Below are positions 54,347 through 63,333 of a DNA stretch of 64,000 nt, one piece after another. The stretch lies in the NCBI GenBank assembly GCA_903869595.1, contig CAIPZV010000084.1:1-64000 (forward strand), read 5' to 3'. This DNA comes from an uncultured beta proteobacterium. Its GTDB lineage: Bacteria > Pseudomonadota > Gammaproteobacteria > Burkholderiales > Burkholderiaceae_C. The notes under the pieces are model-generated. The model worked only from the letters and a program-made list of their open reading frames with translations, was not told the origin of the DNA and made no database searches. Both the position numbers and the translations under genes were made by a program. Every line of letters starts with the position of its first letter. Position 1 is the first letter of the stretch.

Positions 54347-55423
54347 ATGATGGATCTGAAGTCACTCTTTAGCCGACGGCAGGAAGCGATTATCGGGATG
54401 GACATCAGCTCGTGGGGCATCAAAGTTGTCGGGCTAAGTGGATCCATGCAGCAACCTGCCTTGGAGTTTCTTGCTAGTTCCAGAGTGCCAAGCGGCCACA
54501 TTGTTGACGGCAATGTAGTCAAGATTAACGAGGTGGCCGATGAACTTCGTTCCGTGCTCCGAAACAATCGGATTAAGGCACAAAGAGTCGCCTTGGCCTT
54601 GCCTTCGTCCGCCGTGATGACTAAAAAAATCATGGTGGATACAGATTTGAGCCCCAAAGATTTGGAGGCTCAGGTTGAGGAAGAGGCACGCCAATACATT
54701 CCCTTCCCATTGGAAGAGGTCAGCCTAGATTTTTGCAAAGTAGGTGCCAACCCACAGCGACCGGAGATGACCGATGTCATGATAGCCGCAGCGCGACGTG
54801 ACCGAGTACAAAATCTTCAGGAGCTTGTTGAACTTGCAGGCTTAGAGGCCAGTGTGGTTGAAGTGCAGTCCTATGCTTTGCGCTTGGCGACCAAGCGCTT
54901 GGCTGACATCCATTTGCCTGGGCAGGAAAGCGCTGTAGTTCTTCTACTAAAAGTGGGTGCAGGACGTACTCTGATGCAAGTTTCGGTCGGCGGTGCCATT
55001 GTTTATGAACGCGACCAGTCCGTTGGCGGTGACCAGTTGACGCAAAGAATTGCCGCGCACTACAGTTTGTCCAACGAAGTGGCTGAAGCAAAAAAAGTCT
55101 CGGGTGCCTTGCCCAAAGATTTTGAGTCCTCGGTACTTGCGCCCTATGTTTCCACTACCGTACAGGTACTGGAGCGCGGCATGCAATTTATCTACAACAG
55201 CACGCCTTACACCAAAGTTAATCAAATTTTTTTAACTGGCGGTGGTGCAATGGCACCCGGCTTAGCCGCAGCTATATCAACGGCACTTCAATCTCCCTGC
55301 ATCTTGATTAACCCATTTGAAGGTATGAATTTGGCGCCGCAAGTACGGAATAACCCGCGCCTACAAGATGCGCCGCTTTTCATCGGCGCATGTGGCTTGG
55401 CATTGCGGAGGTTCGGTCTGTGA
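54347..55423 (+). CDS. pilM: Type IV pilus assembly protein PilM
   Basis: Actin-like cytoplasmic ATP-binding protein that anchors PilN of the pilus alignment complex. The 358-residue protein has the early strand I-I-G-M-D-I-S-S-W-G-I-K-V-V, a second nucleotide site S-V-G-G-D-Q-L-T, and I-F-L-T-G-G-G-A-M-A-P-G-L. A second ATG follows directly at 54350 and has a better spaced AGGTG. First gene of pilMNOPQ. Confidence 0.96.
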   Translation: MMDLKSLFSRRQEAIIGMDISSWGIKVVGLSGSMQQPALEFLASSRVPSGHIVDGNVVKINEVADELRSVLRNNRIKAQRVALALPSSAVMTKKIMVDTDLSPKDLEAQVEEEARQYIPFPLEEVSLDFCKVGANPQRPEMTDVMIAAARRDRVQNLQELVELAGLEASVVEVQSYALRLATKRLADIHLPGQESAVVLLLKVGAGRTLMQVSVGGAIVYERDQSVGGDQLTQRIAAHYSLSNEVAEAKKVSGALPKDFESSVLAPYVSTTVQVLERGMQFIYNSTPYTKVNQIFLTGGGAMAPGLAAAISTALQSPCILINPFEGMNLAPQVRNNPRLQDAPLFIGACGLALRRFGL

Positions 55424-56091
55424 TTCAATTTAATCTACTGCCGCATCGCGAAGCATTGCGCAAGTTCAAAAAGGACCAATTCAATGCATCCATGGTGTTA
55501 ACGCTGATCCTCGCTGGAGGTACGGCTTTTCTAATTTATGGATTATTGATTGCCTCCATCGATGCACAGAACGAAAACATTTCGGTACTTGAAAAAGAAA
55601 TCAAGCAGTATGAAGCGCAAATCGTTGAAATTAAAGATTTGAATGGTCAGATTGACGCACTTCTTGCTCGCCAGAAAGCGGTTGAAGATATTCAGGCAGA
55701 CCGCAATTCGCCGGTGCGCTTGCTATCTGAGCTAGCGAATAATCTGCCCCAGGGCATAGTCTTGAGTAAATTGGCCCAAAGAGACCAGGAACTGACATTG
55801 GAGGGTATAGCCCAAACCAATGAGAACCTGTCTCAATTTCTGGACAATCTAGGCAAGACCGAAGGTTGGTTTTCAAAGCCCGAACTCTTGTTCAGTGAGG
55901 CCCAAAGCGCTTCCGAAAAATTGCCAGTGAAAGCATTTAGGTTTTCTGTCAAGGCGATTTTTTTGCGTGCCCAAAATGCATCTGTCATGGGTGGTGCAAG
56001 TTCCTCAACTGTTTCGCCAACGGCCTCACCGGGCGCGGTTTTGGCAGTGCCCTTCTCTCCGCCGGCAACGCCCGCCTCGCCCAAGGTGTGA
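55420..56091 (+). CDS. pilN: Type IV pilus assembly protein PilN
   Basis: 223 residues from the GTG overlapping the pilM stop (GTGA). The N-terminus I-Q-F-N-L-L-P-H-R-E-A-L-R is the conserved PilM-binding peptide. One membrane span (about 25-45), a coiled coil (I-S-V-L-E-K-E-I-K-Q-Y-E) and a ferredoxin-like periplasmic domain follow. The Ser/Ala/Pro-rich end is variable. Confidence 0.95.
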   Translation: MIQFNLLPHREALRKFKKDQFNASMVLTLILAGGTAFLIYGLLIASIDAQNENISVLEKEIKQYEAQIVEIKDLNGQIDALLARQKAVEDIQADRNSPVRLLSELANNLPQGIVLSKLAQRDQELTLEGIAQTNENLSQFLDNLGKTEGWFSKPELLFSEAQSASEKLPVKAFRFSVKAIFLRAQNASVMGGASSSTVSPTASPGAVLAVPFSPPATPASPKV

Positions 56092-56120
56092 CGGGCCTGC
56101 ATTGATTAAAAAATATAGCT

Positions 56121-56771
56121 ATGAATAAAAGCTCAGCCGGTTCTTTGGGTTCCAAGATTGCCGCGCAGTTTCGCGGACTAGATTCAGAAAACCCATCGTC
56201 GTGGCCAATGGTACCGCGCTTACTTTTGTTACTTTTTCTTTATAGTCTTGTCGTAGGCGCCTTATGGTTTTACCCCTTGAGTGATTACGCAGATCAATTG
56301 CAGATTGCTGCTGAGAAGGAAAATACCTTGCGCGTTGAATTCACGGACAAGTTGGGTAAAGCGGCTAATATCAACTTGTTGAAAAAACAGCGAGATGAAG
56401 TTGCGTTTACTGTGGAGGGCTTAGAAAAACAATTGCCCAACAGTACCGAAATGTCGGGCTTGCTCTTTAATATAAGCCAGATGGGTAAGGGTCAGAACTT
56501 ACAACAAGAGTTGTTCAAACCCGATTTGCCTATTTTTAAGCAGTATTACGCCATTATTCCTGTTACTTTCCGGGCAAATGGCGGTTACCACGATTTCGCT
56601 CGTTTTGCCGCAGATGTTGCCAACTTGCCGCGTATCGTGAACCTTAGCAATATGACGATTACGCCTAAGCCGGACGGAGCTTTGGCGCTTGAGACAACGG
56701 TCCGAACTTATCGCTACCTAGACCCCAGTGAATTGGCTGTCCAGAACAAGGGCCCGAAGGAGTCTAAATGA
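56121..56771 (+). CDS. pilO: Type IV pilus assembly protein PilO
   Basis: 216 residues. N-terminal cytoplasmic part, one membrane span at about 34-52, a coiled coil (L-G-K-A-A-N-I-N-L-L-K-K-Q-R-D-E), and a C-terminal domain with G-G-Y-H-D-F-A-R-F, the PilO signature. Forms the inner-membrane alignment complex with PilN and PilP. The 3' end overlaps pilP by 4 bp. Confidence 0.95.
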   Translation: MNKSSAGSLGSKIAAQFRGLDSENPSSWPMVPRLLLLLFLYSLVVGALWFYPLSDYADQLQIAAEKENTLRVEFTDKLGKAANINLLKKQRDEVAFTVEGLEKQLPNSTEMSGLLFNISQMGKGQNLQQELFKPDLPIFKQYYAIIPVTFRANGGYHDFARFAADVANLPRIVNLSNMTITPKPDGALALETTVRTYRYLDPSELAVQNKGPKESK

Positions 56772-57307
56772 GGGCCTTGGTGATCGGTGGACTTTTATGG
56801 TTGGTGGCTGGGCTACTGACCGGATGCGGGCCCTCGCGTCAAGACACTTTGAGGGAATGGATCGACGAGCAACGTAAGGCTAGCGTGCCCAGCGTCAAAA
56901 AAATCCCCGTGCCGCAACCCTTTAAGCACTTGGTCTATGAACAACGCGAACGCAAGGATCCGTTTGCGAAGCCGATGATTGTGGCGTCAGTTAGTGCGGA
57001 AGTTGAAAAGGCAAGCCCTGATTTAAGCCTTCGTCACAAATCGCGACCACGTCAGAGCTTGGAAAGCTTTCCCCTTGAATCTATGAGCTTCGTGGGCATT
57101 CTGGAAAAACAAGGGCGTACCCTGGGCTTGGTACGTTCCAATGGCGCCTTGTATCAGGTAGTACCTGGTCAATACATTGGACAGAATTTCGGCAAGGTAT
57201 TGCGCATAGATGAAAAAGGCATTCAATTGCGAGAAATAGCGCAAGACGCCAACGGTAAGTGGTCAGAGCGGGATGCCTTCCTGCGGATTCAAGGGAGTAA
57301 TAAATGA
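56768..57307 (+). CDS. pilP: Type IV pilus lipoprotein PilP
   Basis: 179 residues. Signal peptide with lipobox L-L-T-G-C near residue 21, then an unstructured stretch and a beta domain with M-S-F-V-G-I-L-E-K-Q-G-R-T and L-Y-Q-V-V-P-G-Q-Y-I-G-Q-N-F-G-K. Links PilNO to the PilQ secretin. Overlaps pilO and pilQ by 4 bp each. Confidence 0.95.
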   Translation: MRALVIGGLLWLVAGLLTGCGPSRQDTLREWIDEQRKASVPSVKKIPVPQPFKHLVYEQRERKDPFAKPMIVASVSAEVEKASPDLSLRHKSRPRQSLESFPLESMSFVGILEKQGRTLGLVRSNGALYQVVPGQYIGQNFGKVLRIDEKGIQLREIAQDANGKWSERDAFLRIQGSNK

Positions 57308-59490
57308 GGATCAAGAAATCGATAAAGCAGGCTTCGTGGTGGACGGCCTGCCTCTTTAGTTGCCTGGTTGGGTCCAAGCTAGCGTACGCCGAAAACTCGG
57401 TCATGGCTATCACGGCGCAGCGCAACGGAAACGCCGAGCAAGTTCGCATCGACTTTGCGCAGGAATTAACCGTCTTGCCACAGGCATTTGCCACCCGCAA
57501 CCCTGCACGGATTGCCCTGGACTTCCCTGGAATTGGCAGTGCGGTGGGCATGGGTCGCATCGCCATTACGCAGGCGCTGGTGGACTCAGCCATCGTAGCC
57601 CAGTCCGATGAGCGCAGCCGTGTGGTGATTAACCTCCGCCAACCGGCCAGCTACCGCTTGGACATACAGGGGAAAAGCCTGATGGTAGCCTTGGAGCCCC
57701 TTGCAGGCGCGCCCGCTGCGTCGACATCAAGTGCAGCTGCGATGACACCTGGCGCTACGCCATCCAACACTGTGGAACTTGCCTCTGTTAAAGAGGCCTC
57801 AGCAGTACCTGTGTCTGGTACCGCATCTATCGGCGACATCCAGTTTCGGCGTGGTACCGATGGGGCAGGGCGCGTAGTCGTCACCTTGCCTGGAAAGCAC
57901 GTGAGCGCTGATGTGCGGCAAGTGGGTAGCAATTTGTTGGTGGACTTCAGCAACGTCAACCTGCCCGAGCGCCTGCGTAAGAAGCTAGACGTGACCGACT
58001 TTGCAACCCCTGTCCAATTCATCACCACCACACAGAGCGCGGGGCGGGTGCGTATGCAAATCACACAGCAAGGTTCCTGGGAGCATACGGCATACCAAAC
58101 CGATACCGAATTGGTGCTGGAAGTGCGCCAACTGAGTCAAGACGCAAAGAAGGCGGCGCAAAAGGACGCATTCACCGGCGAGAAGCTTTCGCTGAACTTT
58201 CAGAGCATTGATGTACGTCAGGTGCTTCAAGTCATTGCCGATTTCACTAACTTCAACGTAGTGACCTCCGACTCAGTGAGCGGCACTGTCACCTTACGCG
58301 TGCAAAACGTGCCGTGGGACCAGATACTGGACATCATCATGCGAAGCAAGGGCTTGGCTATGCGAAAAAGCGGCAATGTTTTGTGGGTCGCGCCTAAAGA
58401 AGAAATTGCTGTCAAAGAAAAACTGGAATTCGAATCCCAGATCACCAACGAAAAAATCGAACCCCTACGAACGCAGTCCTTTCAATTGAACTACGCTAAG
58501 GCGTCTGACGTAGCACCACAATTGATGGCGGGTGGCAGCGGTGCCGAAGGCACAGTAGGCCGCATTTTGAGCCCTCGCGGTAGCGTGATCGCTGAGCCGC
58601 GCACCAACCAGTTGTTTGTCACCGATGTAGCCGCCAAGCTCGATCAGGTAGCCCAGTTAATCGCTAAAGTCGATGTGTCTGTTCGTCAGGTGCTCATTGA
58701 GGCACGCATTGTGGAAGCGAGTAGCGACTTCGCTAAAAATCTGGGTACGAAGCTGGGTGGTATGGATAGGCGCGCTGTTCAGGGTGGCGACGGTGGCTCC
58801 CAACTGGCTGGTGAAAACCGCATCGCATTTGGTACCAATTACGCTAATGCCTTGGGGGCTTCCGGTGCCACCTCCACCATGGACGCTAGCAGCAATTTTG
58901 TAAACATGCCGGCTGTCGGTGCGGGTGGCTTTAATGCGGCGTCATTTGCGGTGACGCTGTTCAGCGCAGCATCCAACCGTGTTTTGGCGCTGGAGTTGTC
59001 GGCGCTTGAGTCGGACGGGCGCGGCAAAATTGTCTCTAGTCCGCGCGTCATCGCCTATGACAAAACCAAGGCCATCATCGAGCAAGGCACCGAAGTTCCC
59101 TACCAAATGGCGACCAGCAGCGGCGCGACTGCCGTGAGCTTTCGCAAAGCGGTACTCAAACTCGATGTGACGCCCCAAATTACCCCGGATGGAAATATTA
59201 GCCTGGAGTTGGATGTCTCCAAAGACAGTGTCGGCACGATCACCGCATCCGGACCTTCGATCAACACCAAACATATCAAAACCCAAGTCTTGGTGGACAA
59301 CGGCGGTACCGTGGTCATCGGCGGTATCTACACCGAAGATCAACAAGACACCGAAACCAAGGTGCCCTTTTTCGGTGACTTACCTGGCGTTGGCGTGCTA
59401 TTTCAAAATAAGACCAAAAAAACCACGAAAAGCGAGACCTTAGTTTTTATTACGCCTAAGTTGATTAACGAAGTGGTGGGGGCGAGGTGA
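57304..59490 (+). CDS. pilQ: Type IV pilus secretin PilQ
   Basis: Outer-membrane pore for the pilus. The 728-residue protein has a signal peptide (ends K-L-A-Y-A), two AMIN domains (about 35-120 and 175-265) that bind peptidoglycan, an STN domain (S-L-N-F-Q-S-I-D-V-R-Q-V-L-Q), secretin N-domain (T-Q-S-F-Q-L-N-Y-A-K-A), and the secretin core ending G-V-L-F-Q-N-K-T-K-K-T-T-K-S. In relatives aroK follows closely; here a 460-bp stretch with decayed coding sequence separates them. Confidence 0.97.
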   Translation: MRIKKSIKQASWWTACLFSCLVGSKLAYAENSVMAITAQRNGNAEQVRIDFAQELTVLPQAFATRNPARIALDFPGIGSAVGMGRIAITQALVDSAIVAQSDERSRVVINLRQPASYRLDIQGKSLMVALEPLAGAPAASTSSAAAMTPGATPSNTVELASVKEASAVPVSGTASIGDIQFRRGTDGAGRVVVTLPGKHVSADVRQVGSNLLVDFSNVNLPERLRKKLDVTDFATPVQFITTTQSAGRVRMQITQQGSWEHTAYQTDTELVLEVRQLSQDAKKAAQKDAFTGEKLSLNFQSIDVRQVLQVIADFTNFNVVTSDSVSGTVTLRVQNVPWDQILDIIMRSKGLAMRKSGNVLWVAPKEEIAVKEKLEFESQITNEKIEPLRTQSFQLNYAKASDVAPQLMAGGSGAEGTVGRILSPRGSVIAEPRTNQLFVTDVAAKLDQVAQLIAKVDVSVRQVLIEARIVEASSDFAKNLGTKLGGMDRRAVQGGDGGSQLAGENRIAFGTNYANALGASGATSTMDASSNFVNMPAVGAGGFNAASFAVTLFSAASNRVLALELSALESDGRGKIVSSPRVIAYDKTKAIIEQGTEVPYQMATSSGATAVSFRKAVLKLDVTPQITPDGNISLELDVSKDSVGTITASGPSINTKHIKTQVLVDNGGTVVIGGIYTEDQQDTETKVPFFGDLPGVGVLFQNKTKKTTKSETLVFITPKLINEVVGAR

Positions 59491-59499
59491 TATTTGCTG

Positions 59500-59958
59500 G
59501 CGCGTTCGCTAGTGGTTCCAGCATTACCGGGTACGCGCTTGAATGGAAATGTCGGCTATCAAATTCCAGACAGCATACTTTTTGCAGCGGCAGCGCAAAG
59601 CGATCACTGCAATGCCAAGTAAAGGGAAGGTGGTATCGCTTCTACGTCAGGATTTCGGCAGATAACAGCCTTAACGTCCGTGAGGATTACAGACTTGCTG
59701 ACAGATGCGGGTTATCCCTCGCCCCTGCCCATTCTGTACAAAAATTCAATGCCATCTGGATCTTTAATTTCCGCCCAAGTGGAAACTTCAGGTGCGAGAT
59801 GCACCGTTAAAAGCACTAGTCTAGAGAAAGTACCAACCAACACGACTGATGGAATATTGGTTTAGGTTAGGCTCGGGTCTCAGGATGATTGCCTAACTGT
59901 TGGAGTGTCCGTAACCGTAAAATCACCGGCAGGACAATCTACGACTATAACTTTTTGA
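59500..59958 (+). pseudogene. Decayed gene remnant between pilQ and aroK
   Basis: One frame reads as protein-like sequence from about 59500 to a stop at 59956, interrupted by in-frame stops near 59619 and at about 59863. Pieces include N-G-N-V-G-Y-Q-I-P-D-S-I-L-F, T-S-G-A-R-C-T-V-K-S-T-S-L and L-T-V-G-V-S-V-T-V-K-S-P-A. The last part is rich in Ser, Thr and Val, like an Ig-type beta-sandwich end. The family is not recognised. A shorter unrelated open frame in another phase (59487-59810) has no support. Confidence 0.4.
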
Positions 59959-60476
59959 TAATCCTCATCGGCCTCCCAGGTTCCGGCAAATCCACCGTTG
60001 GCAGACATATGGCCCGGCGCTTGCAGACGTCTTTTTTGGATTCCGACCAGGCCATCGAGTTGCGGCTCGGTTGCTCCATCCGGGAGTTTTTTGAGCGGGA
60101 AGGCGAAGAGCGCTTTCGCGATATCGAGCAAGAGGTGATCGCCCAGCTTTGCGCCCAGGCGCCCGGCGTGCTGGCGACTGGCGGGGGAGCGGTGTTGCGA
60201 CAGGCCAACCGCGACGCCTTGCGCGCCGCCGGGACCGTGGTCTACCTGCAATCCCAGCCCGAAGACCTGATGCGCCGCTTGCGCCACGACCATAAGCGGC
60301 CCTTGCTGCAAGTGGCCGACCCCATGGCCCGCTTGCGCGATTTGTTCGCCCAGCGCGACCCGCTGTACCGCGAAACGGCGCACCACACGGTCGAGACCGG
60401 TCGCCCGTCGGTGTCCAGTCTGGTCAATTCGATTCTGGGCCAGCTGCATATCACCCCGCCCAGACGCCTAAACTAG
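59955..60476 (+). CDS. aroK: Shikimate kinase
   Basis: Phosphorylates shikimate at O3. From the TTG at 59955 it has about 173 residues, the usual size, beginning I-I-L-I-G-L-P-G-S-G-K-S-T with the Walker A loop; F-L-D-S-D-Q-A-I-E and L-A-T-G-G-G-A-V-L-R are the substrate and glycine motifs. A longer frame from 59889 adds 22 residues unlike the family. No ATG or ribosome site is present at the start, apparently because the upstream sequence has been replaced. aroB follows by 6 bp. Confidence 0.9.
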   Translation: MIILIGLPGSGKSTVGRHMARRLQTSFLDSDQAIELRLGCSIREFFEREGEERFRDIEQEVIAQLCAQAPGVLATGGGAVLRQANRDALRAAGTVVYLQSQPEDLMRRLRHDHKRPLLQVADPMARLRDLFAQRDPLYRETAHHTVETGRPSVSSLVNSILGQLHITPPRRLN

Positions 60477-60482
60477 CGGGCT

Positions 60483-61592
60483 ATGACGTTCCCGCTTTTG
60501 CATTCCCTCACCATCGCGCTGGGCGAGCGCAGTTACCCCATCCAGATCGGCAGCGGCTTGCTCGCAGACGCGGCCAGTTTTGCAGGCCTTCCAAAGGCTT
60601 CCGCAGCGCTGATCGTGAGCAACAGCACCGTAGCCCCGCTCTACGCTCCCGCCTTGCAAACCGCTTTGCAGCCCCATTACGCCAGCGTCCATCTGGTTGT
60701 TTTGCCCGATGGCGAGGCGCACAAAGACTGGCAAACCCTCAACCTTATTTTTGACGCGCTGCTGCAAAATAATTGCGACCGCAAAACCGTTTTGTTCGCC
60801 CTGGGTGGCGGCGTGGTTGGCGACATGACGGGTTTTGCTGCTGCCAGCTATATGCGCGGCGTGCCCTTTGTGCAAGTCCCCACCACGCTCTTGGCACAGG
60901 TGGACTCCTCGGTGGGTGGCAAGACCGGTATCAACCACCCCCTGGGCAAAAACATGGTCGGCGCCTTTTACCAACCGCAGCGCGTGCTCTGCGATCTGGA
61001 CACCCTCAAAACCCTGCCCGCGAGCGAGGTCAGCGCCGGTTTGGCCGAGGTCATCAAATACGGGCCGATTGCGGATACGACGTTTTTGGACTGGATCGAA
61101 GCCCACATAGACGCTCTGGTGGCGCGCGATGTGCAGGCCCTGGCCCACGCAGTGCGGCGCAGTTGCGAGATCAAGGCGCAGGTGGTTTCACAAGACGAGC
61201 GCGAAGGCGGCTTGCGTGCCATCCTCAATTTCGGCCACACCTTTGGTCACGCGATCGAGGCGGGCTTGGGCTACGGCGACTGGCTGCATGGCGAGGCCGT
61301 GGGCTGCGGCATGGTGATGGCGGCCCATCTCTCGCAGGCGCTGGGCTTGGTGGACGCGGCTTTTGTCCAGCGCTTGACGCGCCTGATCGCCGCCGCTGGT
61401 CTGCCGGTGCGTGGCCCGATGCTCGACGCCAGCGACAACGCCGGGCGCTACTTGGCGCTGATGCGCGTGGACAAAAAAGCCGAGGCCGGCGCCATCCGTT
61501 TTGTGCTGATTGACGGACCCGGCCGCGCCTGCATGCGGGGCGCCGAAGATACTTTGGTGCGCGCGGCCATCGACCGTTGCTGCGCGGCCTGA
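60483..61592 (+). CDS. aroB: 3-dehydroquinate synthase
   Basis: Converts DAHP to 3-dehydroquinate with NAD and a divalent metal. The 369-residue protein contains [29 protein letters not shown] and the zinc histidines in [12 protein letters not shown] and G-D-W-L-H-G-E-A-V. Its stop overlaps dgt (TGATG). Confidence 0.98.
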   Translation: MTFPLLHSLTIALGERSYPIQIGSGLLADAASFAGLPKASAALIVSNSTVAPLYAPALQTALQPHYASVHLVVLPDGEAHKDWQTLNLIFDALLQNNCDRKTVLFALGGGVVGDMTGFAAASYMRGVPFVQVPTTLLAQVDSSVGGKTGINHPLGKNMVGAFYQPQRVLCDLDTLKTLPASEVSAGLAEVIKYGPIADTTFLDWIEAHIDALVARDVQALAHAVRRSCEIKAQVVSQDEREGGLRAILNFGHTFGHAIEAGLGYGDWLHGEAVGCGMVMAAHLSQALGLVDAAFVQRLTRLIAAAGLPVRGPMLDASDNAGRYLALMRVDKKAEAGAIRFVLIDGPGRACMRGAEDTLVRAAIDRCCAA

Positions 61593-62752
61593 TGCGCGCG
61601 CCCTATGCCAGTGACCCGGCGCTGAGCCGGGGCCGGCGCCACCCGCAAACCCCAGCGCCCACGCGCACCGAATTCCAGCGCGACCGCGACCGCATCGTCC
61701 ACTCCACCGCGTTTCGCCGTCTGGTCTATAAAACCCAGGTATTCCTAAACCACGAGGGTGATTTGTTTCGCACCCGCCTTACGCATTCTTTAGAGGTGGC
61801 ACAGCTGGGACGCTCCATGGCGCGCACCCTGGGCCTGGACGAAGACCTGGTGGAAGCCATCGCCCTGGCGCATGACCTGGGCCACACGCCGTTTGGTCAC
61901 GCCGGGCAGGACGCGCTTGATGCCTGTATGACCGGACACGGCGGCTTTGAACATAATTTGCAAAGCCTGCGCGTGGTGGATCACCTCGAAGAACGCTACC
62001 CCGACTTTGACGGCCTGAACCTCTGCTTTGAAACCCGCGAAGGCATCTTGAAACACTGCTCCCGCCACAACGCGGAGTTGATCGAGGCGCAAGAACCTGC
62101 GTTTGCAGATGGGCTGGGCGGCGTAGGCGCGCGTTTTCTGCGGCGTGCGCAGCCTGGTCTGGAAGCCCAGTTGTGTAACCTGGCCGACGAGATTGCCTAC
62201 AACGCGCATGACATTGACGACGGCGTGCGCTCTGGCCTCATCGAGCTGGCGCAGGTACAGCAGGTGCCGCTGTTTGCGCGCTTTAGCGAGCAGGCGGCGC
62301 GTGCCAACGCGGACTTGGCGCACAAGCCTAGGCGCTGGTTGTACGAAACGGTGCGCCTCATGCTAAGCAGCCAGATTTACGATCTGATGGACAGCACCCA
62401 GGCTGCCATCGCCCTGACCACGCCGACCGATGTGCAGTCGGTACGTAACTGCCCACCCTTGGTGCAATTTAGTCCCGCAATGCAGCAGGAAACCGCGCAG
62501 CTCAAGGCCTTTTTGTTTGCCTCGCTGTACCGCCATCCGCGTGTGCTGGAGACCATGGACAAGGCGCGCCAGGTGGTGGGCGATTTGTTCGCCGCTTACG
62601 TGAACGACCCGGCGGCCATGCAGGCGGGCGCGGATACCGTTGCGCCGAAAGCGCAGACTCATCGGCGCGTGGCCGACTATATTGCGGGTATGACCGACCG
62701 TTTTGCATCACGCGAGCACCAGCGCCTGACGGGCCGCGTGCTATTGGCATGA
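61592..62752 (+). CDS. dgt: Deoxyguanosinetriphosphate triphosphohydrolase-like HD protein
   Basis: 386 residues. HD-domain residues: His-65 (L-T-H-S-L-E-V-A-Q), His-94/Asp-95 (L-A-H-D-L-G-H-T-P-F-G-H) and the later E-I-A-Y-N-A-H-D-I-D-D-G. N-terminal F-Q-R-D-R-D-R-I-V-H-S-T-A-F-R-R-L matches Dgt type 2, which hydrolyses dNTPs to nucleosides and triphosphate. The ATG at 61592 overlaps the aroB stop. Confidence 0.95.
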   Translation: MRAPYASDPALSRGRRHPQTPAPTRTEFQRDRDRIVHSTAFRRLVYKTQVFLNHEGDLFRTRLTHSLEVAQLGRSMARTLGLDEDLVEAIALAHDLGHTPFGHAGQDALDACMTGHGGFEHNLQSLRVVDHLEERYPDFDGLNLCFETREGILKHCSRHNAELIEAQEPAFADGLGGVGARFLRRAQPGLEAQLCNLADEIAYNAHDIDDGVRSGLIELAQVQQVPLFARFSEQAARANADLAHKPRRWLYETVRLMLSSQIYDLMDSTQAAIALTTPTDVQSVRNCPPLVQFSPAMQQETAQLKAFLFASLYRHPRVLETMDKARQVVGDLFAAYVNDPAAMQAGADTVAPKAQTHRRVADYIAGMTDRFASREHQRLTGRVLLA

Positions 62753-63333
62753 GCGCGTGCGCGGCACGCACAAGTGAAGTCTTGCATGCCACCCAAGGCT
62801 GGCTGGAGCGCGCTGTTATCGGTCTGAACTTGTGTCCGTTTGCCAAAGCCGTGCATGTCAAAGGCCAAATCCACTATGCCCTGTGCTGGGCGCAAGACAC
62901 CGCCGCGGTACTCGATGCACTGGCCGCCGAGTTACAAGATTTACTAGCCCAAGCCCCCGAGCAGCGCGACACGACTTTGTTGATCCTGCCCGAAGCTTTT
63001 CCTGATTTTTGGGACTTCCACGGCTTGGTGCAACGCGCAGAAAAATTACTGCGCACCCTGAACTTGGATGGGGTTTTGCAAATCGCCAGTTTCCATCCGC
63101 AGTTTGAATTTGCCGATGCACCGGCGGGCGATATGGCGCATTACACCAACCGCGCGCCCTATCCCATCTTGCACCTGCTGCGCGAAGACAGCATGGACCG
63201 CGCGGTGGCGGCTTACCCGGATGCGGCGCTGATTTACGAGCGCAATATCGCGCGGCTGCGCGATCTCGGGCTACAAGGCTGGCAAGATTTGCAGATGGTC
63301 ACGCCTTCGCAGAGCATGGAGGGCGCGCCATGA
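62749..63333 (+). CDS. DUF1415 family protein
   Basis: 194 residues, soluble. The motif G-L-N-L-C-P-F-A-K-A-V near the N-terminus with Cys, and the later A-S-F-H-P-Q-F-E-F and N-R-A-P-Y-P-I-L-H-L-L-R-E, are those of the DUF1415 family common in Proteobacteria. The biochemical role is unknown. It overlaps dgt and the downstream methyltransferase by 4 bp each. Confidence 0.9.
   Translation: MSACAARTSEVLHATQGWLERAVIGLNLCPFAKAVHVKGQIHYALCWAQDTAAVLDALAAELQDLLAQAPEQRDTTLLILPEAFPDFWDFHGLVQRAEKLLRTLNLDGVLQIASFHPQFEFADAPAGDMAHYTNRAPYPILHLLREDSMDRAVAAYPDAALIYERNIARLRDLGLQGWQDLQMVTPSQSMEGAP

Noticed and set aside
59487..59810. 107-codon frame overlapping the pilQ stop
   Set aside because: No family, no ribosome site, and it is out of phase with the better protein-like remnant in the same region.
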